Assembly: GCF_001517405.1 (NCBI RefSeq)
Contig: NZ_LN907828.1
Coordinates: 310,001 to 374,000 of the forward strand
Direction of reading: 5' to 3'
Length of the DNA stretch: 64,000 bases
Source: Duffyella gerundensis
GTDB lineage: Bacteria; Pseudomonadota; Gammaproteobacteria; Enterobacterales; Enterobacteriaceae
Below the pieces are notes generated by a model. That model had not been told where the DNA came from, did not search any database, and saw only the letters and a program-made list of their open reading frames with translations. Within the stretch, counting starts at the first letter, position 1; each line of letters starts with the position of its first letter. This document shows, piece after piece, positions 45,501 to 52,714 of the stretch. The position numbers were made by a program, and so were the translations under genes.

Positions 45501-45630
45501 CGTTGCGCGGCAGCTGCTCATAGCTCAACACCCCGGCGGCCATGATCAGCAGCATAAAAAACACCACCAGCTGCTGATGCGCCAGCGCCCATGCCGACAG
45601 GTTAAATGACGATTTCAGTGGCTGGCTCAT
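42541..45630 (-). CDS. RND efflux permease
   Basis: 1029 residues; two halves, each with one N-terminal span, a large periplasmic loop and five more spans. Proton-relay aspartate pair in GLLVDDAMITVEAM. Nearest to MexF/VexF-like RND pumps of the small hydrophobic or heavy-metal-unrelated group. It extrudes drugs or toxic compounds with an outer-membrane channel encoded elsewhere (none is here). Its ATG overlaps the membrane-fusion stop as ATGA. Confidence 0.95.
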   Translation of the reverse strand: MSQPLKSSFNLSAWALAHQQLVVFFMLLIMAAGVLSYEQLPRNEDPPFTIKTAVVSASWPGADVHDTTQLVTDTLEKKLQEVPYLDYVESQTHAGKVVIFVYLRDDTPPAQVQGIWYQVRKKMQDIAPSLPEGVQGPQVDDEFDDTYGTIYGFTAEGFTPRELRDRVEAVRRDLMTVPDIGKITLTGVQEEQIVIAFLPSRLAGMGLDLEQVKAAIKAQNAVVPAGTLRTNSENLSLRVSGALTTVDSLRAVTLHIGDRFIPLSELATISRETAEPPAATFRVNGQPAIGLAVSMAPTGNMLNFGEAITARLQTIQNRLPHGIEMTRVADQSAVVKEAVSGFTRVLGEAVIIVLAVSFVSLGMRAGLVVAAAIPLVLAMTFACMMLAGIGLQRISLGALIIALGLLVDDAMITVEAMVARLEAGDTRWRAATRAFETTAFPMLTGTLVMIAGFIPVGFAQSSAGEYCYSLFAVVLISLLCSWVVAILFSPLTGTWLLSAKITASHSGPGRLARGYQRLLRLALAHRLLTIITALILLALAMFSTRFLQGEFFPSSDRPELLVSLTLPANASQAATAQQTQRFEALLKGNHDVDRFSSYIGSGAIRFYLPMDVLLDNENTAQIVVVAKDLAARDRLRQQLSQALDAHFSDITTRVSPLELGPPVGWPVRYRVSGPDYKTVEQLARRVADTLGSNPLTREVNLTAGEPERVIVLKVNQTAARAAGVSSQSLADALNTVWSGSLVTTLRDNNRLVDVMLRANDSERQNLNTLSAMMLTTASGSKIPLSQVATPEWTLDDPVIWRHQRLPFITVQTDLAPGLKAEAVSEGLAPAIDALRAQLPPGYQITEGGAVAESDKGNGSVFAVLPVTLLIMLVLLMIQLRRFSRMLLALLMAPFGLIGIVLAMLPTATPMGFVALLGVIALAGMIIRNAVILISEVDSNTAAGMAREEAITLATQHRARPIVLTACAAILGMIPISHQVFWGPMAFVIIGGLLVATLVTLTVLPAALSLVMQAAERWEKRRAAAAKEGE

Positions 45631-46769
45631 TCTTCGCCCTCCGCGAGCGTCACGCGCTCCTGATCACGCAGCTTGCTGACCCCGGCGATAACAATGGTGT
45701 CGCCAGGCTGAATACCGGAGGCGATCGCCACATCGGTGGCGCTGTAGCTGGCGAGGGTAACGGGCCGGATCTGCAAACGCAGACTCTGACGATCGACGAT
45801 AAACACCGCCGGTTTACCCTCGATGCGCGTCAGCGCAGCGGCTGGTAGCGTCATCACGCCGGGCCCGCTTTGCGCCTGAGCGATCTGTACGTTAGCGCCC
45901 AGCGCCAGTGCCGCGGGTGGATCGATCAGCGTCAGGCGGACGTGCCAGGTACGGGTTTGCGGATCGGCCTGCGGGCTGATATCGCGCAGACGGGCGGTGG
46001 CGTGCACCTCAGGATCGCTTAATAAGGAAACGGTAAACGGCGTGGCAGCATTTTGCGCGATGAGATGCGGATCGGCGACGTCAAACACCGCATCGCGGCT
46101 GTCGCTGGCCGCCAGCGTGACGACGGTCGATCCGGCCCCCAGCACCTGACCGGGTGAGGCGCTGACGGCGGTAATCACGCCATCCTGCGGCGCCTGCAGC
46201 TGCGTCCAGCTCAGGTTATCGCGGGCGTTTCGCCAGGCGGATTCACTGCTCTGCCGACGCGCTACCGCCGCCTGCCAGTCACCGCGTGCGCTGTCGAGCT
46301 GGCTGCGCGAAATGGCACCCGCTGGCATCAGTTGCTGCATACGGTTCAGCGTCAGCGCGGCAACGTGCTCGGCGGCACGGGCGCTGTTGAGATCGGCCAG
46401 CGCGCTGCTGAGCTGATTCTGTCCGGTATCACGTTCCAGCGACGCCAACAGCTCGCCTGCCTTTACCCGATCGCCAACGTCCACTTGCCGACTCAGCAAC
46501 CGGCCATCCAGCCGAAACGCCAGCGGCAGTTCTTCATGGGCACGAACCTCACCGGTGCGGGTAAGCAGCGTGCCGGCGGCGAGCACTGGCGCCTGCATGA
46601 CGCGCACCGGCCGCGGCGGTGCCGCCTTCTTGTTTTCGTCGTTGTGGCAGCCCGCCAGTACCAACGCCATCAGCACCAGTAAAATAGCAAAGCAGGCGGG
46701 TTTGAGTCGGCCGTGCTGGCTGAGATGGTCAAATGCCTGCCTGCCGTAATGATTAAGATTCTCTGTCAT
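45627..46769 (-). CDS. RND membrane-fusion lipoprotein
   Basis: 380 residues from the ATG at 46769 (AGGA eight bases upstream). Lipobox LAGC with Cys at 41, preceded by an unusually long N-region of about 25 residues before the hydrophobic core. After it, barrel-sandwich, alpha-hairpin (NQLSSALADLNSARAAEHV) and lipoyl halves (HEELPLAFRLDG, APQDGVITAVSASPGQVL in part) are in order. Links the pump to a TolC-like channel. Confidence 0.9.
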   Translation of the reverse strand: MTENLNHYGRQAFDHLSQHGRLKPACFAILLVLMALVLAGCHNDENKKAAPPRPVRVMQAPVLAAGTLLTRTGEVRAHEELPLAFRLDGRLLSRQVDVGDRVKAGELLASLERDTGQNQLSSALADLNSARAAEHVAALTLNRMQQLMPAGAISRSQLDSARGDWQAAVARRQSSESAWRNARDNLSWTQLQAPQDGVITAVSASPGQVLGAGSTVVTLAASDSRDAVFDVADPHLIAQNAATPFTVSLLSDPEVHATARLRDISPQADPQTRTWHVRLTLIDPPAALALGANVQIAQAQSGPGVMTLPAAALTRIEGKPAVFIVDRQSLRLQIRPVTLASYSATDVAIASGIQPGDTIVIAGVSKLRDQERVTLAEGEE

Positions 46770-47047
46770 GGCCATGTTCCTGAGTTGAGTGCGGCCATTC
46801 AATCCAGGTTGTGTCCAGATTCCCTGTATGTTTCATCAAGGAACGGTCAAGTCAGGCAAATTTATTCTCACTCCGCGCCACGCCTGCCGGTGCCAAAAAT
46901 GCGTGTTATGTCCGCCAATGATTTTTTTTACAGAAAATCCTCTCACCTTGACCGTTTCTCCATCATTCCCTGGTCGTTTATTGACATCGCCTCTGCATAC
47001 TCGCCGCTAATTTCAGGCAACGCATTGCACATTTATCAGGGGAAATA

Positions 47048-47833
47048 ATGAAAACATACTCACTCACACGCCACGTTCTGGCACTGGGTCTGCTGTCGGC
47101 CACCGGCGCCGCCTGTGCTGACGACGCGCCACCGGCGAATAACGTGACGGTCGGCATTGCCGGTGTTAACTCGCCGCGCTACAGCGGTGCCGATAAGCAG
47201 CACTGGTCAATGGCGCCGGTGTTTCAGGCACGCGACGGCGCGTTTTTTGTCGATTCGCAAAAAGGTATCGGCTACGACCTGCAGGCGGACAATGGGCTCT
47301 ATCTTGAGCACACGCTGGGTTACGGCCTCGGACGTGACGAGAAAGATTCACAGTGGCGAGACGGTTCCAACAAATTAAAAGGCATGGGCAAGATTAAATC
47401 GGTGGCCAATACCGCGATTGCGGTTGGCTGGTCGGTGACGCCGTGGCTGGTGCTGGAAGGCAAAGCCACGCTGCCGCTCACCGACGGTCAGGGTGTGCAG
47501 TATCGCCCTTCCGTTACCCTGATTCCGTGGCAAACCGCAACCGATACCGTGGCGCTTCAGATGGCCGGCCTGTTTGGCGATGCGCGTTACATGAACACCT
47601 TTTATGGCGTCAGCGCTGAGCAGAGTCAGCGCAGCGGCTACGCACGCTATGACGCACCGGGCGGCTTTTACAGTACCGACACCAGCCTGACCTGGAGCCA
47701 TCAGTTTCCTTCAGGCTGGGGCACCAGCGTGACCGCCGATTATACCTGGCTGGGGGATCACGCTAAAGACAGCCCAATCGTTTCCCGTCGTGGCGGTCTG
47801 ACCAGCATGCTGGCGCTGACCTATAGCTTTTAA
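47048..47833 (+). CDS. MipA/OmpV family outer-membrane protein
   Basis: 261 residues with signal peptide 1-24 (ending AACA/DD). Beta-barrel strands and the family opening VTVGIAGVNSPRYSGADKQHW (in part), terminal aromatic TYSF. MipA scaffolds murein hydrolases in E. coli; many OmpV homologues are porin-like. ATG at 47048 after CAGGGGAAATA. Divergent from the efflux operon across 278 bases. Confidence 0.9.
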   Translation: MKTYSLTRHVLALGLLSATGAACADDAPPANNVTVGIAGVNSPRYSGADKQHWSMAPVFQARDGAFFVDSQKGIGYDLQADNGLYLEHTLGYGLGRDEKDSQWRDGSNKLKGMGKIKSVANTAIAVGWSVTPWLVLEGKATLPLTDGQGVQYRPSVTLIPWQTATDTVALQMAGLFGDARYMNTFYGVSAEQSQRSGYARYDAPGGFYSTDTSLTWSHQFPSGWGTSVTADYTWLGDHAKDSPIVSRRGGLTSMLALTYSF

Positions 47834-47860
47834 GGCCGCGAGACCACAGGAAGATCGCTG

Positions 47861-47977
47861 ATGAAAAAACATCACCTTATCTTACTGGCGGTTGTCGCAA
47901 TCCATCTCTGCTGCTGGCTGGCGGCGTATCAGTTCATGATTGCTGACGCCGCCGATTTATTGCCCTGCCTGCGGTAG
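47861..47977 (+). CDS. 38-residue putative membrane peptide
   Basis: Starts MKKHHLILLAVV at 47861 with an AGGAAG box seven bases upstream and stops at TAG 47977. One hydrophobic span (residues 6-20) followed by AYQFMIADAADLLPCLR. Only 27 bases after the OmpV-family gene, so probably cotranscribed. No known family recognised. Confidence 0.55.
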   Translation: MKKHHLILLAVVAIHLCCWLAAYQFMIADAADLLPCLR

Positions 47978-48015
47978 CGAGCGTTCTCTGACGAATGATA
48001 AGACCAGAGGCAACC

Positions 48016-48936
48016 ATGCATATGCTCAAAAACAGTCTTAAAGCCCTTGAGTACCGGTTTAAAATTGCCCGCTCATGGTTTATCAGCGACCGACGCTATC
48101 GGCTGAATAAATTCCAGGCCAAATTCAAACGCAGCCTGAATATTATTTCGCCCTGCTCGCTGAACGATAAAATCAATTACCGCATGATCTACGATAAAAA
48201 CCCGTTATATACCCGCCTGGCCGACAAGTGGGCGGTACGGGAATATGTCAGTAAGAAAATAGGCGCCGCCTATCTGGTGCCGGTTTTCGGCATCTATCAG
48301 CAACCCGAAGAGATTAATCTGGCTAACCTGCCCGATAAGTTTGTACTGAAATGCAATCACGACTGCGGCAGCGCGATCGTCTGCGAAGATAAAACGACGT
48401 TCGACTGGCAGCAGGCCAGGGCTAAAATGAAATTCTCGCTGGCCAAAAACATGTATTACGCCAGCCGGGAAACGCACTATCGCGATATTTCGCCGTTGAT
48501 TATCTGTGAAACATTTATTGAGACCTTGAGCCGCTCAGCAACCGTGCTTGCGCCCGAGCTTTATCGTATTCACTGCTTTTCATCGCGGGCAAAAATTATC
48601 GAAGCGGACTTTACCGATGCCAACGGCAAAGAGTATGTGAATGTTTACGATGAGAACTGGCAGCTGCTACCGCTGACGATGGGCTACAGCAACACGCCAG
48701 ACGCTATCGCCAGGCCGACGCAGATAAGAACCATGCTGAACATCGCTGAGCGGTTAGCGGAGAACATCGACTATTGCCGCATCGACCTGTTCCTCGACGT
48801 TAATAACGACCTCTGGTTTAGCGAGATGACCTTTGCGCCCTGCAACGGGCTTATGAAAATCGCGCCGGTGTCTTGGGATTTTATTCTGGGCGAAATGTGG
48901 GAGATGAACCTGCCGGTAAAAAATCGGCGCTGCTAA
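48016..48936 (+). CDS. ATP-grasp TupA-like amidoligase
   Basis: 306 residues from ATG 48016 (AGAGG box). The ATP-grasp features are DKFVLKCNHDCGS (lysine and the Gly loop), KIGAAYLVPVFG and the late RIDLFLDVNNDLWFSEMTFAP, with the D-x-E/N metal ligands. TupA-like enzymes join amino acids to uronic acids or act in capsule and exopolysaccharide decoration. No glycan cluster is nearby, 38 bases after the small peptide gene. Confidence 0.8.
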   Translation: MHMLKNSLKALEYRFKIARSWFISDRRYRLNKFQAKFKRSLNIISPCSLNDKINYRMIYDKNPLYTRLADKWAVREYVSKKIGAAYLVPVFGIYQQPEEINLANLPDKFVLKCNHDCGSAIVCEDKTTFDWQQARAKMKFSLAKNMYYASRETHYRDISPLIICETFIETLSRSATVLAPELYRIHCFSSRAKIIEADFTDANGKEYVNVYDENWQLLPLTMGYSNTPDAIARPTQIRTMLNIAERLAENIDYCRIDLFLDVNNDLWFSEMTFAPCNGLMKIAPVSWDFILGEMWEMNLPVKNRRC

Positions 48937-49058
48937 TTTGTCAGCTGAAGGTGGTTGAGCGGACTATAATTTTTGCTCGGTCGGTAAACCGTAACGACAG
49001 TGGCGGGTGTGACAACATCGGCCAGGTGCCTTCAGCAACGGCTACAGGAAGCAATGCA

Positions 49059-49634
49059 ATGACCCCCATCCAGGATATTGACCTCTCGGCCTGGCAGACG
49101 CTGGCAGAGGCCGTGAGCCAGCCTGACAATCCGTTTCGCTATTTGAGCCTCAGTTCGGTTGACGCCGATGGTCAGGCGCAGGCCCGAACGCTGGTGCTGC
49201 GCCGGGCCACACAGGCGACGCGGCAGCTGGAGTTTCATACCGATATTCGCAGCGCAAAATGGCAGGAACTTGCTGTAAACCCGCGCGTCACGGTATTGGG
49301 ATACGGCCATCAATCGCGGCTACAGCTGCGCCTGCAGGGCAACGCGCAGCGCTATGATGCCGACAGCGAGCTGGCCAGCCGCGTCTGGCATTCGCTGCCT
49401 GCACACACGCAATCCACCTATACCGGCGGACCGCCGGGCGATGCGCGTGATATCAGCACCGATCAACCGGCAGAGTCTGCTGATAACAGCGCGGGTAAAG
49501 CGCGTTTCGGCGTAATTATCGTGCAGGTTACTCTGCTCGACTGGTATCAACTGCAGCGCGGCAACAATCAGCGTGCCCTGCTGCCTTACAGCATCACTGG
49601 CGAACTGGACGCCGCACGCTGGGTAAATCCGTAA
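49059..49634 (+). CDS. Pyridoxamine-phosphate-oxidase-like FMN protein
   Basis: 191 residues from ATG 49059 (CAGGAAG box); the longer frame overlaps the ATP-grasp gene. PPOX split barrel of the Alr4036 type: FRYLSLSSVDADGQAQARTLVLR in part binds FMN, and LEFHTDIRSAKWQEL is the substrate wall. Role: probably a FMN-dependent oxidoreductase of unknown substrate. Confidence 0.8.
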   Translation: MTPIQDIDLSAWQTLAEAVSQPDNPFRYLSLSSVDADGQAQARTLVLRRATQATRQLEFHTDIRSAKWQELAVNPRVTVLGYGHQSRLQLRLQGNAQRYDADSELASRVWHSLPAHTQSTYTGGPPGDARDISTDQPAESADNSAGKARFGVIIVQVTLLDWYQLQRGNNQRALLPYSITGELDAARWVNP

Positions 49635-49984
49635 TCACAGAGCAGAGATCAACCCGCCAAAATCGCATGAGCCTGATGCTGCCAGCCTGATTACTTCATA
49701 GCTGAAATTCGGCCTGTGGCCTACGCACAGCATAAGCGTACTGAATTATGCTGGAATATTGCCTCTAAACCCAATCTTGTACTCCGCAAGCAGCAAAAAC
49801 GCCCCTGCGTTGAGCTTTACCTGACTTTACGCCCGCCTCCCGATTTACAATTAGCAACATGTTAGAATAAACGCTATCCAATTCATTGTATTAATCAGCG
49901 TAGTTTGTGCGAGATCAAGCCGTTATGTTTTAACCAGCGGATCATTCATCTTCACAGACTGTTGTCGGTTTTCCAGGAGATAAC
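49635..49984. promoter_or_regulatory. Upstream region of nhaA
   Basis: 350 bases without a gene, AT-rich over 49850-49925. It must hold the nhaA promoter. E. coli nhaA is controlled by Na+ through NhaR and by H-NS; no nhaR gene is in this window, and I could not place a certain -10/-35 pair or NhaR site. Confidence 0.45.
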
Positions 49985-51172
49985 ATGCCAGAAAACAACT
50001 CTCAAATCCGAAATGGTACAGGCGGCATGATTTCCGCCTTTATCAGCTCCCCAAGCGCAGGCGGCATCGTGCTGATTCTGGCGTCGGCGGCAGCAATCAT
50101 CATTGCCAACACTGCGCTGCGTGAAAGTTATGAAGGCTTTCTGCACGCCTATATCGGTGGTTTATCGGTTGAGCACTGGATCAATGACGGCCTGATGGCG
50201 ATATTTTTCCTGCTGGTCGGGTTGGAGATCAAGCGTGAGCTGATTGTCGGTGCCCTGTCGAGCTGGAGTCAACGCGCCCTGCCCGGCTTTGCGGCCATTG
50301 GCGGCATGGCGGTGCCGGCGCTGATCTATGTCTGGTTCAACGCCGATAACAGCGCCACCTTGCAAGGGTGGGCGATTCCGGCGGCCACCGATATCGCTTT
50401 TGCGCTCGGCGTGCTGGCGCTGTTAGGCAGCCGCGTGCCCGCTTCGCTAAAGATTTTTCTTTCCGCGCTGGCGATTCTCGACGATATGGGTGCAGTAGCG
50501 ATTATTGCCCTGTTCTATACCAGCGATATCTCGCTGTGGATGCTGGCGGGCGTAACCGCGATGCTGGCGCTGCTGCTGGGGCTGAACCGCGCAGGCGTAA
50601 CCCGGTTGTTGCCTTATCTGCTGGTGGGCGGCCTGCTGTGGTTCTTCATGTTGAAATCGGGCGTGCACGCCACGGTTGCGGGCATTCTGCTGGCGCTGTT
50701 TATTCCGCTGCAGGGCAACACTGCTGATTCCGTTGCGCCGCTGGAGCGGCTGGAACATGGCATCGCGCCGTGGATTACCTTCCTGATCCTGCCGCTGTTT
50801 GGCTTTGCCAACGCTGGCGTGGCGCTGACCGGCATGACGTTTGACGATTTGGCCGCGCCGGTGCCGGTAGGTGTGGCGCTGGGATTATTTTTCGGTAAGC
50901 AGATTGGCGTGTTTGGCCTTGCTGCGCTGGCGATTGTCCTGGGTCTGGCGAAGCGCCCGGAAAACAGCTCATGGATGCAGGTCTACGGCGTATCGGTGCT
51001 GTGCGGGATTGGCTTTACCATGAGCCTGTTTATCGGCAACCTCGCCTTTGCCGGTAGCCCGGAACTGGTCGATGAGGTCAAAATAGGCGTACTTGCCGGT
51101 TCGGTGGTCGCCGCGCTGGTCGGCATGCTGATTCTGCGTTTCTCCGGTTCCCCTGCCCGCTCTGGAAATTAA
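49985..51172 (+). CDS. nhaA: Na+/H+ antiporter NhaA
   Basis: 395 residues (E. coli 388). Transport aspartates D166-D167 in LAILDDMG, and D136 in ATDIAFALG. Twelve spans. Expels Na+ or Li+ in exchange for two protons, most active at alkaline pH. CAGGAGATAAC box. Not followed by nhaR as in E. coli; instead a terminator closes it, so it is monocistronic. Confidence 0.97.
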   Translation: MPENNSQIRNGTGGMISAFISSPSAGGIVLILASAAAIIIANTALRESYEGFLHAYIGGLSVEHWINDGLMAIFFLLVGLEIKRELIVGALSSWSQRALPGFAAIGGMAVPALIYVWFNADNSATLQGWAIPAATDIAFALGVLALLGSRVPASLKIFLSALAILDDMGAVAIIALFYTSDISLWMLAGVTAMLALLLGLNRAGVTRLLPYLLVGGLLWFFMLKSGVHATVAGILLALFIPLQGNTADSVAPLERLEHGIAPWITFLILPLFGFANAGVALTGMTFDDLAAPVPVGVALGLFFGKQIGVFGLAALAIVLGLAKRPENSSWMQVYGVSVLCGIGFTMSLFIGNLAFAGSPELVDEVKIGVLAGSVVAALVGMLILRFSGSPARSGN

Positions 51173-51184
51173 TTGCGTTCCACA

Positions 51185-51214
51185 AAAAGCACCGGTTTAG
51201 CCGGTGCTTTTTTT
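51185..51214 (+). terminator. Terminator after nhaA
   Basis: AAAAGCACCGG (51185-51195), TTTAG loop, CCGGTGCTTTT (51201-51211), then TTT: perfect 11-base-pair stem with T tail. It also lies downstream of the convergent GFA gene. Confidence 0.9.
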
Positions 51215-51234
51215 CGCTTGTGCTGCGCGACCGA

Positions 51235-51645
51235 TCAAACCGGCGTGTAGGTAAGATGCCCCACAATACCGCTGCTGTTGCCATCTTTCGGGTGATTCAC
51301 GCCGTCCGTTACTTCTACTGACGTAAAATCAAATGGCGACACGCCCGCAATGCAGGCGACGTTGACGCCGTACTGATCGGGGTTCGAACGACGCTGATGA
51401 AAAGTATAAATGCCGCACACCGAGCAGAAATAATGGGCGGCGACGCCGGTATTGAAGCGATATTCACTCAGTTTGTCCTGGCCCTTGATCACCTCAATGC
51501 CCGACAAGGCCGCTGACACCACCACTGCGCCACGCATACGGCAATAGGAACAGTTGCAGCGGCGGATAGTATTAAATCCGTCGATCAGCGCCACCTTAAA
51601 TACCACCGCGCCGCAATGGCACTGGGCAGACAATTTTTCTGACAT
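51235..51645 (-). CDS. GFA family zinc protein
   Basis: 136 residues from ATG 51645 (GGAG box). Cysteine sets C9/C11, C30/C32/C35 and the later FCSVCGIYTF motif are the zinc ligands of the glutathione-dependent formaldehyde-activating family. Many members have no proven GSH activity; role here open. Confidence 0.88.
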   Translation of the reverse strand: MSEKLSAQCHCGAVVFKVALIDGFNTIRRCNCSYCRMRGAVVVSAALSGIEVIKGQDKLSEYRFNTGVAAHYFCSVCGIYTFHQRRSNPDQYGVNVACIAGVSPFDFTSVEVTDGVNHPKDGNSSGIVGHLTYTPV

Positions 51646-51850
51646 AGCGATCTCCACAGCCAACAGGATTAATAACATTTTCACGAAAAGCATAGCAGCG
51701 CTCACCGGCGAGTTATGCGAGGCCGCTAACGTAAAGTGCTTGTCGATCGGAACAAAACCGCAGGGCCGGTAAAACGGGCGGCCCGTTCATGCGCTACATT
51801 AGCTGGCTGACCGCAGCAGATTATGCATTCATCATGACAACGGAGAGAAC

Positions 51851-52504
51851 ATGGCTAAGGTATTCATTATTGGCGCAGCCGGGAAAGTGGGCATTCATCT
51901 GACGCGACAGCTTGCCGACAACGGACATCAGGTCTCCGCTCTGCATCGCAAGCCTGAACAGGCCGACACGCTGCAACAGGCAGGCGCCACGCCGGTAGCG
52001 GGCGATATACAGGCGTTGAGCCGCGATGCGCTGGCCGCGCTGTTAACTGGCCATGACGCGGTGATTTTTACCGCCGGTGCCGGTGGCGCGGGCATTGAGC
52101 TGACCAATGCGATCGATGGCGCAGGCCTGGCACTGGCGGTCGACGCCGCCGAAGCGGCGCAGGTTCGCCGATTCCTGTTGGTTTCTGCCTTCCCCGATGC
52201 GGGACGCGGCAAAACGCCATCTGAAGGCTTTGAAAACTATATGCGCGTTAAACGCCAGGCGGATGTGTATTTGGCGGCCAGTGCGCTGGACTGGACCATT
52301 GTACGGCCTGGCACGCTGACCGATGAACCAGCCCGAGGACTGATTCACGCCGGTTTGGCGATTCCTTATGGCAATATTCCGCGCGCTGATGTTGCGGCGA
52401 CGCTGGCGGCGCTGATCGATCGGCCTGAGGTGCATCACACCATTATTGAGCTTACCGAAGGCGATGTGCCGGTGGCCGCTGCGTTGCAATCGTTGCCGCG
52501 CTAA
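51851..52504 (+). CDS. Atypical SDR, NAD(P)H-binding protein
   Basis: 217 residues. GAAGKVGIHL at 8-17 is the nucleotide loop; RPGTLTDEPARG and terminal ALIDRPEVHHTIIELTEG fit the YwnB/HIM1-like atypical SDRs, which lack the YxxxK pair. Probably a redox sensor or flavin/NADPH-dependent reductase. AGAGAAC box. Confidence 0.85.
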   Translation: MAKVFIIGAAGKVGIHLTRQLADNGHQVSALHRKPEQADTLQQAGATPVAGDIQALSRDALAALLTGHDAVIFTAGAGGAGIELTNAIDGAGLALAVDAAEAAQVRRFLLVSAFPDAGRGKTPSEGFENYMRVKRQADVYLAASALDWTIVRPGTLTDEPARGLIHAGLAIPYGNIPRADVAATLAALIDRPEVHHTIIELTEGDVPVAAALQSLPR

Positions 52505-52654
52505 CGCATGATGCCGTGTCTTAGGGCACGGCATAAGCCAAATCCCCGCCTGCCCGCCACGCCTTGTTATGCAATGCCTCACACCCTTTTTTGTTGAAAA
52601 TCCTCCACCATCATCCACTTGCAAATTCGGCAACGAGATTGTGCAGTTAACCGC

Positions 52655-52681
52655 TAAAGCCGCCTCTTTCAGGGCCGATAA
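52655..52681 (+). promoter_or_regulatory. Sigma-28 (FliA) promoter of the orphan flagellin
   Basis: TAAAGCCG (52655-52662), 11-base spacer, GCCGATAA (52674-52681). The -10 element is a perfect match with the FliA consensus and the spacing is exact; the -35 core TAAAG is kept. It lies 33 bases before the flagellin ATG. Confidence 0.88.
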
Positions 52682-52714
52682 ATAACATCACCCTTATAAT
52701 TGCATTTAGCGACT

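Noticed and set aside
44638..45609. 323-codon frame antisense to the RND permease
   Set aside because: It lies wholly within a strong gene on the other strand; such frames arise from GC-rich third positions.
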